Source of the DNA: Fallopia convolvulus
Lineage: Eukaryota; Streptophyta; Magnoliopsida; Caryophyllales; Polygonaceae
DNA: 64,000 bases
Assembly: GCA_964016875.1 (NCBI GenBank)
Contig: OZ024724.1
Coordinates: 22,552,200-22,616,199, forward strand
Direction of reading: 5' to 3'
Made by a program: the position numbers and the translations under genes. The notes under the pieces were generated by a model. It was not told the origin of the DNA. It did not search any database and saw only the letters and a program-made list of their open reading frames with translations. The number at the start of each line of letters is the position of its first letter. Within the stretch, counting starts at the first letter, position 1. Below are positions 19,961 to 30,907 of this stretch, piece after piece.

Positions 19961-22699
19961 CTAGGGGAGGACCGTGCGCGACATGCGCGCGGGTAAATTG
20001 TGTTTTTTTGTAAGTCCTTGGAATGAATGATCTGTTAGGTGTCATGGGTGAATAACGCAAATGTAATATCACGACATTAGTAGAATTGTAGAACTAAACT
20101 TCAATATATGAATGTAGAAGCCCAAATCATAGGCATCTTTTGGCAGACTGAACACAATTTAATAACAGACCCAACCACCTTTGTTCGCTATGTAATAATT
20201 CACATCAACAAGTCTTGCAACTTTTCCTCAAAGTAATGAACACAGTCTGGCACGTGAAAGTCATTGCTGTGAGCATATATTTTCTGTAGACAAAGTCAAT
20301 TTAAAATAAAAAGTCAAATTTATATGACCTCTAGTACACATCTCAGCAATTGACATCAAAATACAAAGTCGAAATCAATAGGAAGTTAGGAACTACCAAA
20401 ATTGCATATCTATCCACAACATTTCTATTTCTAGAGCGAGTTCTTTAGTAAGCAGAGGATAGTCCAACCTACTACCAATGTCTGTGAATTACTAATCAAT
20501 ATTTTCATATCAGAGAATTACTAATCATCTAAATGAAATCCCAATAATAGCTCCTCTAGCTATTCATATTGCAATTATTATAAAGAACAAACACATCCTT
20601 GCAAGTATTGCATACTTTTATAATCTAATAGAGATTCGAGTAGGTGATTGGTGTATAGCTGCTAGCTCTGTAGCTTTGCCTCATCAAAGCCTATTTGGTA
20701 GAGGAATTTTTATCTAAGTAGAAAAAATACCACAAAAACATATCAATTTATTTGTGATCACTACAAGCACCACACAGATGCATAGAAATCGAGAGAAGCA
20801 GCTCGTCTGTTTAAAGATTGTAGACTTCCCTAACTCTCCAGCACCTTACAAGAAATGGAAGATTACATAAATTTATATATTTAATGAAATGATGGAGAGT
20901 CCCTCAATAAATATTGAACTCTACACATGTAAGCATTAGTCTTGAACCAAAAAACATGATGCATTGAACAAATATTAAGATGCATGTAGACAGCAACACA
21001 TGCCAATTTGGTTATTCAAGGTTAAAACTTGCGAAAAACATTCACGATTTCAGTTATATTGCCACAACATGAACTATATCTATGGAATTGGAGTGAATGC
21101 ATCAAATATAGCAAGAGCGCTAATTTAGGTGTCTTCCTACCTCAGAACTAATCTAATTTATGTGCTGAAATCAGTGAAGATAGACGGCAGAACAAAAAGG
21201 CAATGCTTATCTATAAATCAAAGCTACATAGTCTCAGAGATCAAATAAAGGTTAACATATGGATAATGTATCAGCATAATGCTATTGTATCATAAAGGAA
21301 ATTCAGACACACAATTTAGAATAACACCTAAAAGGAAAATGCACATTTGGTAATCTTAGAACAAAATAAGTGATATACTTGCACAAAGGAGGGAATAACA
21401 TACTTTATTAGTATTTTTCCCAAATTCCAATTTCAAAAGAGAAGAAAACAGAAAATAGAGTTTAAGAGAATACATTTTTGTCATTCAAAAAATATTTCAC
21501 AACTTCTTGACATATAATTATGAAACCCCATTGCACATCACTTCAAGAATCAAAATGGTAAATTACGCATCTAATCAGTTTTTTTCTAAATGTTTTTTAT
21601 GAACTTATTTACCGATGTCTCCAGTTCTTAACTAAGTTGATCAGAGAATAGATACAACTAAACCATAATAACTAAGAATTAATGATTAAAATAAGCTTAA
21701 TTAATCTCAACCTTTTGATGCATACACTTGGTAATCTAACTACACACCTATACTACAACCTGTACATAATTTATTTTTCCAACAGAACTTGATCATAAAT
21801 TACTTCACCAACAAAATATGTGAGCTGCTACATTAGGATTTTTTGAAGCCTAATATATAAGCTCAGTAAATCTGAGAATCAACTTGTAATTCAAAATAAG
21901 CAAAATACCCTTAGATGTTAAGCTTAATTAATGTCAACCCTTTGATGTATGAACCTGATATTCCCCTATACATAATTTAATCCTCCAACAGAGAAATTTG
22001 GAAATTTGGCTCACCTCGAGAACATTCAGATGCACAAAAGAGTAATCCTGTCCACAAGCTCTCGGCCGCAATATCTGTCACGTCCTCTAATGTTGTCCTG
22101 CAAGAGCAAAGTTACATTATGTATGAAACCCTAAAAATTGGGGGTTCAAGGTGGAAACAAAAGAACTGAGAACAATTCCGAAACCCTAACGATTTGGGGT
22201 TCAAAGAATTAGCAAAAGCCACACAATGCCGCATACTTAGAGGCGTAACCCCTAACCCGTAAAAAAAGGGTCTATTGCAAGGGTTATGAAACAGTAACTA
22301 ACCGGAAATTCAGATCGCAATCAATCGAGAACAACAAAGTCCACGAAGAGATCAACAACCAACAAAGAAGGACAACAAAATCGAATGAACAAACGAAGAA
22401 TGGTAGAAACCAGAGAACGCCATAGAGATGGAGAAGCACTGGAGGGAGGAGCAGAAGAAAGAAAGCGATGGCAGGCGCTAGGTTGAAGATGGCGAGTGGC
22501 ACAGGTCGAAAAAATAAAGTGTGTAATCTGAAAGCTAAAGATTAGGTAGATATCACGCAGGAGAGAGTTAAAATAAATAAAAGGATAAAGGGAGAGAGGC
22601 TGGGTTAAAAAACTATTAAAAGGAGAAGTTTTAGGCAGGTAAATATTTTTAGGCAGATATTGTTCATAAGAGAAAGTGGCTCCTTTATAGGTTTTTTGA
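19961..22699 (-). mobile_element. Non-autonomous Helitron
   Basis: The minus-strand 3' end reads a GC-rich hairpin (plus-strand view 19971-19992, CCGTGCGCG, ACA loop, TGCGCGCGG) followed by CTAG and then T, the Helitron rule (CTRR, insertion between A and T). The proposed 5' end is TCAAAAAACC at 22699, preceded by A. The flanks 19960 and 22700 are both element A sequence carrying the same stem-loop modules. There is no Rep/helicase ORF in 2.7 kb. The 5' end is less certain than the 3' end. Confidence 0.6.
22015..22097 (-). other. Possible captured exon inside the Helitron
   Basis: On the minus strand an 83-bp segment is bounded by a CTCTTGCAG acceptor-like site and a GTGAGC donor-like site, and one frame is open through it. 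Upstream on the same strand (22250-22520) is CT-rich leader-like sequence with an ATG. Helitrons often carry host gene fragments. The source gene was not recognised. Confidence 0.35.
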
Positions 22700-23118
22700 T
22701 ATGCATCAGAGGACGAGATTCAAACCCGTCTTCTAGGAAGGGTGGTGCAAACTTCAATCCAACTATCATGTGCATTTTTATTTTACCTTTTTGTGCGCAT
22801 CACCAAGATGATTGGAACCCACCTTCTAGGAAGGGTTGCCCCAATCATTTTGACTATCATTTGCACATAGTTTTTTTTTGAGGTTTGCGACTGAATTCGA
22901 GACTCATTTGAGTTTGATATCGAATTTCCTACGTACACTTTTTGGGATCAAGTCTTGACGTAGTTCTTGGAGATCAACAAGCTCCTTCCCTCTTTTTTTT
23001 ATTTGTTTTGTGTTGTGGCTGCATCTAGCATTTAAGTTGACTAGACTGCCTACGTACCCCTTTGCAAGGGATCAAGCCTCTCGTAGTTCGTCGTTACTCA
23101 ACTATCCAGACATGAGGT
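22700..23118 (-). other. 3' internal region of element A with stem-loop modules
   Basis: Non-coding. It contains two CTTCTAGGAAGGG near-palindromes (22725, 22817) and two CTACGTA stem-loop modules (about 22928-22967 and 23049-23090). It directly follows the integrase stop codon on the minus strand. Confidence 0.6.
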
Positions 23119-24348
23119 CTAAGCAAAGAACCTCTTAACAAACTTTCCGTTCATGCAAGAATAAACCACTCCGCCTTCTACGTTTGAGAGCTCGTATGCA
23201 CCCTTAGGAAAGACTTTAGTGATAACATATGGGCGCTCCCATTTTGGCTCAAATTTCCCTTGCGACTTTTGATTAATGACAATTGGCCTCCTTATGGTGA
23301 GGACCAAATCACCGACCAAAAATGAACGAAACTTGACTCGCTTATTACATGCACCAGCAATTTGTGCTTGATATGTCTCAAGTCTTTGTTGGACAAATAA
23401 TCTATGCTCATCTAGTGCTTCGAGCTCAGCCAAGCGAATTTTTGCATTTTCGTCTGGATTAGATAGTTGAATAGCGACTCTTAGAGAAGGCAATTGCACC
23501 GCAAGGGGTAGCACAGCCTCAGACCCAAAGACTAAATTATAAGGCGTACATCCTGTCGATGTTCGAACAGTAAAACGATATGCCCATAGAGCTCGGGTAA
23601 ACGGTCATGCCAATCTCGTTTTGATTTTGACACCATCTTTTTAAGAATCTTTGTGATCACTTTATTAAAAGCCTCAACTTGACCATTTGATGATGGATTA
23701 TAACTTGATGAGAAACTGTGCTTGAATCCAAACTTTTCAACTAACTTCACCAACATTTGATTTTTGAAGTAAAGGGCATTATCTGAAATGATTTTTGAAG
23801 GAACTCCATATCTATAAATCAACTGGATCCTTATAAAGTTTGCAACTTCTTTTGCCACTACTTTCTTTAGTGCCAAAACTTCGGCCCATTTAGAAAAGTA
23901 ATCTATTACGGCCAAAATGTATTGATGGCCACGAGATGACGATGGGTTAATGGGTCCAACTACATCAAGGCCCCATGCATTAAATGGCCATGACAAAGTA
24001 GTGGGATGAAGAAGTTGTAGAGGCTGGTGAATAAAATCTGAATGAATCTGACAAGCATGACAAGATTTTGCAAACTTCATTGCATCTTTTACCATAGTTG
24101 GCCAATAGTAGCCTAACCGCTTGATTTGATCAGCCAACTTAGGACCAGCTTGATGTGCTCCACAAACCCCAGCATGAGTTTCAACTAGGATATATATAGC
24201 TTCTTCTTTACACAAGCACCTAAGCAACACACCATCAAAAGCTCTCCGATATAGAGTATCATTTTGTAACGAGAACCTTGGTGCTTGTCTTTTGACATCT
24301 ACCTTTCTTTTTGGTTCATCAGGTAAAATCCCATGCTTCAAGTACTCT
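23119..24348 (-). pseudogene. pol: Ty3/gypsy (Tat-type) integrase, frameshifted and 5'-truncated
   Basis: The first frame (24348-23532) has the zinc-binding part HAGVCGAHQAG, YYWPTMVKDA, CHACQ, then the catalytic core with Asp in WGLDVVGPINP, Asp in ISDNALYF and Glu in NGQVEAFNK, all three kept. A one-base shift near 23600 moves the C-terminal domain into the next frame (to 23119), with FLVGDLVL and GKFEPKWERPY. The N-terminus is cut at 24348 by the Sirevirus LTR. The residues M-I before QQEYLKHG are LTR-encoded. Confidence 0.9.
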
Positions 24349-25408
24349 TGTTGGATCATAAACCGTTAGCAAAGAGCTTGGGAACTGGCAATTAAGCTGT
24401 TCCCAAGGCAGTAGAAGTAAACAGTTCGCAAGTATTAAAGACAGTAAAAACACAGTTCCTTTATAGAGGAACCCCACTACAACCAACTAGTTGTATGGGT
24501 AAACCTCTACCTCCGCTTGGAGGATTTTGAATGACTTACTTATATTGATTCCTTTGTTCCTTAGTTACAACAGCCGGATTCACACTTCTCTGTTCCTACG
24601 AGTTCTTCCTAACTCTAGCAACACTAGTAAATCCTCTCAACTGAGTTCCTAAGCTCACAACAGCAAAATACAAATAACTCAAACCTTACACCGACTTCTC
24701 AGTTCCCTTGTCCTTGGGAACTTCGGCTTCACCGTCGTCGAGATCACACACTCGCCGGCGGGGACTTCTCTTCCTTTTTCTTTCTTTTCTCAGGTGTGGG
24801 TGTTTGTGAGTTCTGGGAGAAGTACTCAATCCGAGTACTATTCATTTGGCTTTATAGTGCAGGTGAGCTTGGGCAGTCGCATCTTTCGTTTGTGTCCAAA
24901 ATGCCCTTTGCTTGATGCCCAAGTTGTACTTTCTTCACATGTGACTTTGGTTTGAACTAGGTCAACTTCTTGGATCAATCGGACCGTTGGATGAAGCGTG
25001 AAAGTCTGATCCTCAGACTGTTCCTTCGGGCTGTCCGAGACAGAATCCCGCGATCTGCGCTAAACGGTCGTTGTCCTCACATGTGAGTTCCCATGTCATG
25101 GGAACTGTCTTGTTCAGAGTTCCCTTGATGGAAACTCTTCATCGTTGTAAGCTTGTGTTCTCTTGATCATTTCTGGGAGTTCCCACTTCACGGGAACTTT
25201 CCTCTTCAAAGTTCCCTTGATGGAAACTCTGCATTGTGAGCTTCTATGGCTTTTGGTCATTCATGGGAGTTCTTGGTTGTACCTGCGTTCCTTAGAAATA
25301 CTTGAACAAACCACATTAGTTCCTTATGGTGTTTGTCATTATCAAAACACGGAGAATGACATCATTGATCCGTTGTTTAGAACCAGAGGTCCCAACAACG
25401 TCCCAACA
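24349..25408 (-). repeat. 3' LTR of Sirevirus SV2
   Basis: Minus-strand start TGTTGGGACGTTG at 25408, end GATCCAACA at 24349. It is about 90 bp longer than the SV1 LTR because the AGTTCCCTTGATGGAAACTC block is duplicated (about 25118-25200 and 25200-25275). The palindrome around CCCATGTCATGGG is conserved at 25087-25107. Confidence 0.9.
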
Positions 25409-25665
25409 ATTTCCCCCTTTTTGATGATGACAAACCCATCACAAAATATGCAAGTATTTCAATGAATGATATGCTGATGAGTTCCTAAGTAAGATTTTGG
25501 GAAGTCACTTCTAGTGAAACAGATTTAGGGAGCCACTTGTGGTGAGACACTTAGTACTTACTTAGCTTTTTATGCAGTTGTTCCCCCTTAGCTTATCCGT
25601 GTTCTGTGATAACTTAAACTTTTAACTCATCTCGCATTTTTTGTCTTTCCCCCTTTTGACATCAT
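25409..25665 (-). other. Sirevirus polypurine tracts
   Basis: The minus strand reads CATCATCAAAAAGGGGGAAA directly before the LTR. Further tracts lie near 25650 (GATGTCAAAAGGGGGAAAG) and 25575 (AAGGGGGAAC). Repeated polypurine tracts upstream of the 3' LTR, with the CATCATCAAAAAGGGGG context, are described as conserved in Sireviruses. Confidence 0.85.
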
Positions 25666-25811
25666 CGAAAACAAGCAAAGCAATAATTGGGAAGAAGGAA
25701 ACACGCAATCAAATTAAAGACCAATGCATTACTTAAGAAAATATTTACAATGGGAACTCAAGTACAATTTTGTGGTCATGTTTGGATTAAGGGAAAAAGA
25801 AGAGAGAGAGA

Positions 25812-26690
25812 TCATGGGGCTTCAGGGAACAGGGCGTCACAGAGGCGCGTCAGGACTTGTGTAAGCTTTTCTTGTCCTCTGGCCAATGTTGCTTGGTCCC
25901 TGACAATCTGGTCGAGGGTGTTGGCAATACGGAGCAACACTTGAGAGTTCCCCTCTTGTTCACCAGACTCTAGTTGAACCGCTTTCTCTACAGGCTCAGA
26001 GTGTCTCATCTTCTAGACAACTGAAATGTCCAGTTCCCTTCCAAGCTCTATTTCATCCTTAGAGGCGTCGTAGAGACCCTCTTTTTGTAGGAGCTTCTTT
26101 ATCAGCCCAGAGTAGGGAAGGGAATGGGACTTGGAAGCCATGCACTTCTCCATGTGCCCAAGGATAATTCTGGGAAGGTTGATGGGCTTCTTGAGGAGGA
26201 ATTGATAGAGGATGATGGCATCTGGGATATTGACAACCAGGCGCTCCTCTTGGCGAGGGATCACCACGTTGATGATGAATTGGTGAGCGAGCTTGGCGAC
26301 CAGAGACAGATGGTGAGTCGAGAGCACTTTGGAGGGAACTCGACCCTCAAAGATAGTGTTGCACACCTCAGCGTTGTTGAAGTCGTCCCAGAGCTTGTTG
26401 GGCAGCTCGTTGAGCCCATGAACTGGGACCTGGAGCTGAAGGCGGATTGTTGATGTAGTAAAAATGAACTCGTCGCCTTCGTGGGAGAGAGTTCCCTAAG
26501 TGTAGTCATTTGAGATGGTGAAGTTGTTGTAAAATTGACGCACTTGTGAGGGATCTACACTCACAGTTTCCTTGTAGAGGTTCTCCCATCCCTGGGCCTT
26601 GATCAGGTCCCACAGTTCCCCTAGGCCGTTGTCGTTTAGCACGTCTTCGGAAACGATAAGGGGAGGAAGGAGCTTCCTGTGTTCATCCAC
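25812..26690 (-). pseudogene. Sirevirus 3' ORF, C-terminal part (putative plant transposon protein domain)
   Basis: Segments at 26690-26496, 26509-26261, 26366-26013 and 26009-25812 are separated by stops at 26498 and 26013 and by frame changes. Together they resemble the plant transposon protein domain (PF20167-like): LWDLIKAQGWENLY, VRQFYNNF, LPYSGLIKKLL. The end is a helical LLRIANTLDQIV segment. It sits where Sireviruses carry an env-like ORF. The function is unknown. No signal peptide or membrane span was seen, which argues against a classical envelope. Confidence 0.55.
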
Positions 26691-26992
26691 ACGGTTCTTT
26701 GTTGAAGAAGTCCCCTTCCCCTTCTTTGTAGTGCTTTTGGACTTGTTCCCCCTAGAGACCGTACGAGGTCTTTACTGCTGAGGGGGTGGAGCCGCTTCAG
26801 TCATTAGCACGCGATCCCTTGGCTGTTGGGAACTCGTGGACACCACCATTTGATGTCCAGGTGTTGGGATCCGTGCTCGCTCCTTAGCAGCTGGAGCCTC
26901 TTCTTCTTCTTCGACCTCATCATGGGAGGTCCCTTCTTCCTCGGAGGAGCTCTAGCTTGAGCCCTCCGCGTCATCTTGGGGATGACTTGTAG

Positions 26993-28234
26993 TTACCCCA
27001 ACACCACCAACTGGTGCTGGGTCCTTCTCTCCGTGGGCTCTGCAGGAGCCACCTTCTCTGGGGACTTGGTCCCTTGGTCAGTTGTGTGTTCAGAGGGGTC
27101 CCTATTGAGCTCTTCTTCTATTGCCTTGAGTTGGGCCTCCTCCTCTACAGTTCCCATGATAATAGGAGGAGGGGCCTTGGTCATTTTACCGATGACCACG
27201 GAGAGAGGGAGATCATCGTCGTCCGAGGTAAGGGCGACGACACTTTTGGATGGTGAGGGAGAGGGGAGTTTTGTGGTGGTGGGGGATGTGGTGGAAGAAT
27301 GAAGAGAAGAAGAAAGGGGAGTAGAGAGTTGTGTAGAAGGGGGAGGAGGAGTGGGTTTGGTAACCTGGGGAGTAGAGATCCCCGAGGTAGGAGTAAGAGA
27401 GATAGATGTGTGTTTTGGTGAGGAAGGAGGGGAAGGAGTTTTGTGAGGTGGAGGTGGAGTTGGAGTTCCCGTTGTTGTGGGAACAGAGGGGAGTGGTGGA
27501 AGGGGAGTGCCCTCTGTTGTAGGAACGGAAGGGAGTGATGAAGGTAGTGTTCCCTTTGACGTGGGAACAGAAGGAGGTGGTGGAGGAGTCTTTTGTTTGG
27601 AGGGGAGAGGTTTGGGAGGTCCCTCAGTGATGGGGAGAGGGAGAGAAGAAGAAGAAGGGAGTTGACTCTGAGATTTGGAGGTCCTAGAGTCGGAGTGGAA
27701 AATGAAGGGTGGTTTGGTCATACAAGAACTGTCCTTGGAGCAGTTCAAGTAATCGCCAATGGTGAAGAAGGATTTCTTTCTGGGCTCCGAAAATTCAGAG
27801 ACCTTAGAGTGTTTGCGTTTTTTGGATTTGGAGGGGTCTTTGGAATGTTTGGATTTTTTGGGTTGTGAGGGGTCTTTGGAGGAGTGGCGTCGTTTGGATG
27901 AATGGCGGTGTTTGGATTTTCTAGTTTTCTCATTAATGGAGGGACGAGCATCTCCGAAATTGTCAACAATGACAATTCCGGAGGAGGTGTTGGTGGTTGA
28001 GGGAGGAGGAAGGGATTCAGAAGAGGTGGAGGAAGAAGTCCAGGCCACAGTGTCGTCGACCTGAGGAGGAGGGGGCAAGAAAGGGCTTACTTGGTTGTAG
28101 AGCCCTTGGATTAGTACGTCCTTCATGACGGGGTCTTGCTCTTTTTCGATCTCTCGTAATTGAGAAATGAAGAGGATTCGGGGATTGGCAAGCACCCACT
28201 CTTTGATCTGGGCGAAAGTGTGTTGAGGGGCCAT
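26993..28234 (-). CDS. Sirevirus 3' ORF, N-terminal part (Lys/Ser- and Pro-rich)
   Basis: 413 codons from ATG 28234. Residues 1-65 form a short folded-looking start (FAQIKEWVLANPRILFISQL). Residues about 105-150 are repeats of SKHSKDPSKSKKRKHSK type, like a nuclear localisation signal. Residues about 200-330 are Pro/Ser/Thr-rich with repeated VPTTEGTP units. The frame closes at 26993; acidic coding-like sequence continues to 26700 in another frame with two stops, linking it to the C-terminal part. Its position after RNase H makes it the third ORF of the Sirevirus. The role is unknown. Confidence 0.6.
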   Translation of the reverse strand: MAPQHTFAQIKEWVLANPRILFISQLREIEKEQDPVMKDVLIQGLYNQVSPFLPPPPQVDDTVAWTSSSTSSESLPPPSTTNTSSGIVIVDNFGDARPSINEKTRKSKHRHSSKRRHSSKDPSQPKKSKHSKDPSKSKKRKHSKVSEFSEPRKKSFFTIGDYLNCSKDSSCMTKPPFIFHSDSRTSKSQSQLPSSSSLPLPITEGPPKPLPSKQKTPPPPPSVPTSKGTLPSSLPSVPTTEGTPLPPLPSVPTTTGTPTPPPPHKTPSPPSSPKHTSISLTPTSGISTPQVTKPTPPPPSTQLSTPLSSSLHSSTTSPTTTKLPSPSPSKSVVALTSDDDDLPLSVVIGKMTKAPPPIIMGTVEEEAQLKAIEEELNRDPSEHTTDQGTKSPEKVAPAEPTERRTQHQLVVLG

Positions 28235-28971
28235 TTTTGTAAGGTTTTGGGAGGTTTTGGAGGTTTCTTAAAAGAGAGAGTGAAAGGGATGTGGAGAAGA
28301 CGAATATGGAATAAGAGCCCAAAAATGGAAAATGAGGGTTTTAAGGGGAGAAGAGGCGAAGGGTAGAAAGGGAAGTGGAAAACCTCGATAACCGTTGCCC
28401 AATGAACGTGGGGCATCGTTTCAACTTCCATAGCACGCCTCTGGACACGCGTCACGATCTCTTGGGAAGTCCTTTTCAAAATTTGAATACTTGGCCCTTA
28501 ACGTTTCAGAGCCTCTGACACAAAAGTCTGCTTCCCAAGTGACGGTTCGTCTTTGTAGATGAGTCAGCGTTCCCTTGCTAGTATGTATCAGTTCCCATGA
28601 TCTCATCAAGGTCAGGGAGAGTGAAGTGGTTAAGGGAACTTCACACTCATCCTTTTTGTGGGGCTAGGGAACTCAAAGGGAACCAGACAATTTGCGACTC
28701 GATAAAGGAGTAAATATTTTGGCTCATGAGAGGCGTTTGTCTGGTCCCTAGCTTAGGGTAGGTTATATGATCAACCGTCATGGTGGCTTGTAAAGAGGGA
28801 TAAAGGGAACTCTGGTTGATCATTTTGGGCCAAAAGAAATAAAGTTCCTTTGTACACATTTATCTTTAGACTAGTAATCATGGCATAGTGAAAGCAATAA
28901 GTCCAAGTTCCCTATCATGCAATCTTAGATAAACTAGTCAGGCATTGAGGGAGAGACAAACAGGGACTTGT
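28235..28971 (-). other. Spacer between RNase H and the extra ORF of SV2
   Basis: 737 bp without a supported gene. It contains many GTTCC/GGAAC motifs like the rest of the family. The short frames have no recognisable domain. It probably holds the leader or splice acceptor for the downstream ORF, but no site can be fixed by eye. Confidence 0.5.
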
Positions 28972-29615
28972 TTAGTTTATAGTTATCATCCCTAGAAGCA
29001 TTCGAAAACGCTGGTAGGGACGTCTGTCTAAAGCTTTGGTGAGAATGTCCGTAATTTGCTCTTCAGTTCTACAGTGTTCCATCGAGATGTTCCCACTTTC
29101 AACATTGTCACGTAGAAAGTGATGCGTTATATCTATATGCTTAGTTCTAGAATGATGCACAGGATTTTTGGAAATGTTTATGGCACTAGTATTATCACGA
29201 AGTATGGGAACTGGGCCAAAAGACATACCATAATCCTGGAGTTGTGACTTAAGCCATAGAACTTGGGAACAACACGATGCGGCAGCCACATATTCTGCTT
29301 CAGCTATGGAGAGTGCCACTGAGTTTTGCTTTTTAGATCCCCATGAAACTAAGCATGACCCTAGGAACTGGGCCATTCCAGATGTGCTCTTTCTATCAAC
29401 TGCCCTGCAAAATCCGCATCTGTGTATACAATGAGATCAAGGGAACTGTTCCTTGGATACCAGAGGCACAAGTTATCGTTCCCTTTGAGATACTTGAAAA
29501 TCCTCTTCACCTCTTTCAGGTGTGATTCCATAGGGTTAGCTTGAAAACGAGCACAAAGACATACGGAGAACATGATATCAGGTCTACTAGCTGTTAAGTA
29601 GAGAAGGGACCCAAT
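28972..29615 (-). pseudogene. pol: Sirevirus RT end and RNase H
   Basis: The first frame (29615-29361) has IGSLLYLTASRPDIMFSVCL and VKRIFKYLKG, ending in a frameshift near 29380. The second frame (29376-28972) has the RNase H part GSCLVSWGSKKQNSVALS, AEAEYVAAASC (catalytic Glu), ILRDNTSAI (Asp), HHFLRD and the usual C-terminus EQITDILTKAL. It reads past the point at which SV1 is cut, and so shows what SV1 lost. Confidence 0.9.
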
Positions 29616-30907
29616 TAGACCTGTCAAAATATGACCCGAACCGAAAAACCGACCCGTACCGCCCGAAAAATCTTGGGTTATAACCCGAAAAAATAAACCC
29701 GAAACCCGTTTTTAACCGAACCCGAAGACCCGAAAAATTTTCGGGTCAAAACGGGTCGGGTCGGGTTGCCCGATCGGGTCAACATTATATATGTGAAAAG
29801 GCGGGGATCTATGTAAAATATCCCGCCCATTTCTGCCACGTAGACAAATTATTTCCAATTTTTTTTTCAGCCTGTATATTCTCAAATTTCTCAACCCTAA
29901 TTCCGTCCATTTCTTTCTTCTCACAAAGACTCGCGAGCGGCGCTTTCTTCTCTCAAAGACTCGCGCAGTCACGCTGCTCCGCCGCTGCTTTGCTCGTGAC
30001 TCCCAGGAAGGCAGGAAGGCCTCGCCGACGTCGACCTCGCTTTCCTGTTTGCTAGTGTCGTCGGGATCTTCATCGACCCAGCGGTCCACATCGACGCCGA
30101 CGACCTCACTTTCCTGTTCCACCTCCTTCGTCTTCTGTTGGTTCGTATCACCACCTCCTTCGTCTTCTATTAGGTAGATGTTGTCATGTTGATGATGATG
30201 AGTGTTCATGGCATTAAAATCAGAAAGTAGGAATTGTGATTTCTGTCTTGAATGTAAACGGGGCTGATTGATCTATTTTACTAGGAGGCAGGAAGTGTGA
30301 CTAAATGAGATTAGATCAAGAATTAAGTATGAAATTAGATTAAGAAACGGAATAGACGTGTGACTGGTGTGGTGTGAGTGTGTTCCTAGATGAGATTAGT
30401 CCTAGAGTCCTAGTAAAATAATTTATCTTAATTATGACTAGATGTGATTTATCTTTCTTCTCCCAAATTGCTACGTTTCTTAATTTCTTATTCAACTAGG
30501 AGTCTGGGAGTGCAAAATTTATGGTTACACAAATGGTAACAATAATTAATTACCACTGTATTCACTAACTTCAACTATTCAACGTAAGAAATATGTTGAA
30601 AATGCATTCCAAATTAAACTTTTCCTATATTAATAGAGAATATCATGTTGGCAAGTTGAGTTGTCTTCAAGATTTTGATATCTTATACCCTCCTTACGTA
30701 CATACATTGAATTAAGTATATTACAGTAATAACATACAAAGCCTTAAAATTCGTGACTCATTCTGAATTTCTAATTGATCTAATCTGTATGTAAAATAAT
30801 TTATCTTGGTTTTGTAGCTGCCTAATTGTCTTATTTTAGTTGTTTGGCAATTTCTAATGAGAGTCTAATTCTCATTGCATCAGTTTCTCCTTCTAAAACT
30901 ATAGAAC
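29616..30907 (+). other. hAT 5' subterminal and untranslated region
   Basis: Repeats of ACCCGAA and its variants fill 29630-29770. A CT-rich stretch follows (29900-30170). Otherwise it is AT-rich with no exon recognised. A long minus-strand frame across 29712-30209 has no domain and is treated as chance. Confidence 0.55.

Larger units (their letters stand above)
24349..29615 (-). mobile_element. Sirevirus-type element, 3' part (SV2)
   Basis: Minus-strand order: RT end and RNase H (29615-28972), spacer, extra ORF (28234-25812), polypurine tracts, 3' LTR (25408-24349). The RT segment is nearly the same as the end of SV1, so both belong to one family. The 5' side is cut at 29615 by the hAT end. 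The target duplication candidate next to the LTR is ACTCT (24344-24348), with no partner. The extra ORF after RNase H and the multiple GGGGGA tracts are Sirevirus hallmarks. Confidence 0.9.

Noticed and set aside
29712..30209. 165-codon minus-strand frame
   Set aside because: It lies antisense in the hAT leader, is acidic or basic by composition only, and has no domain.
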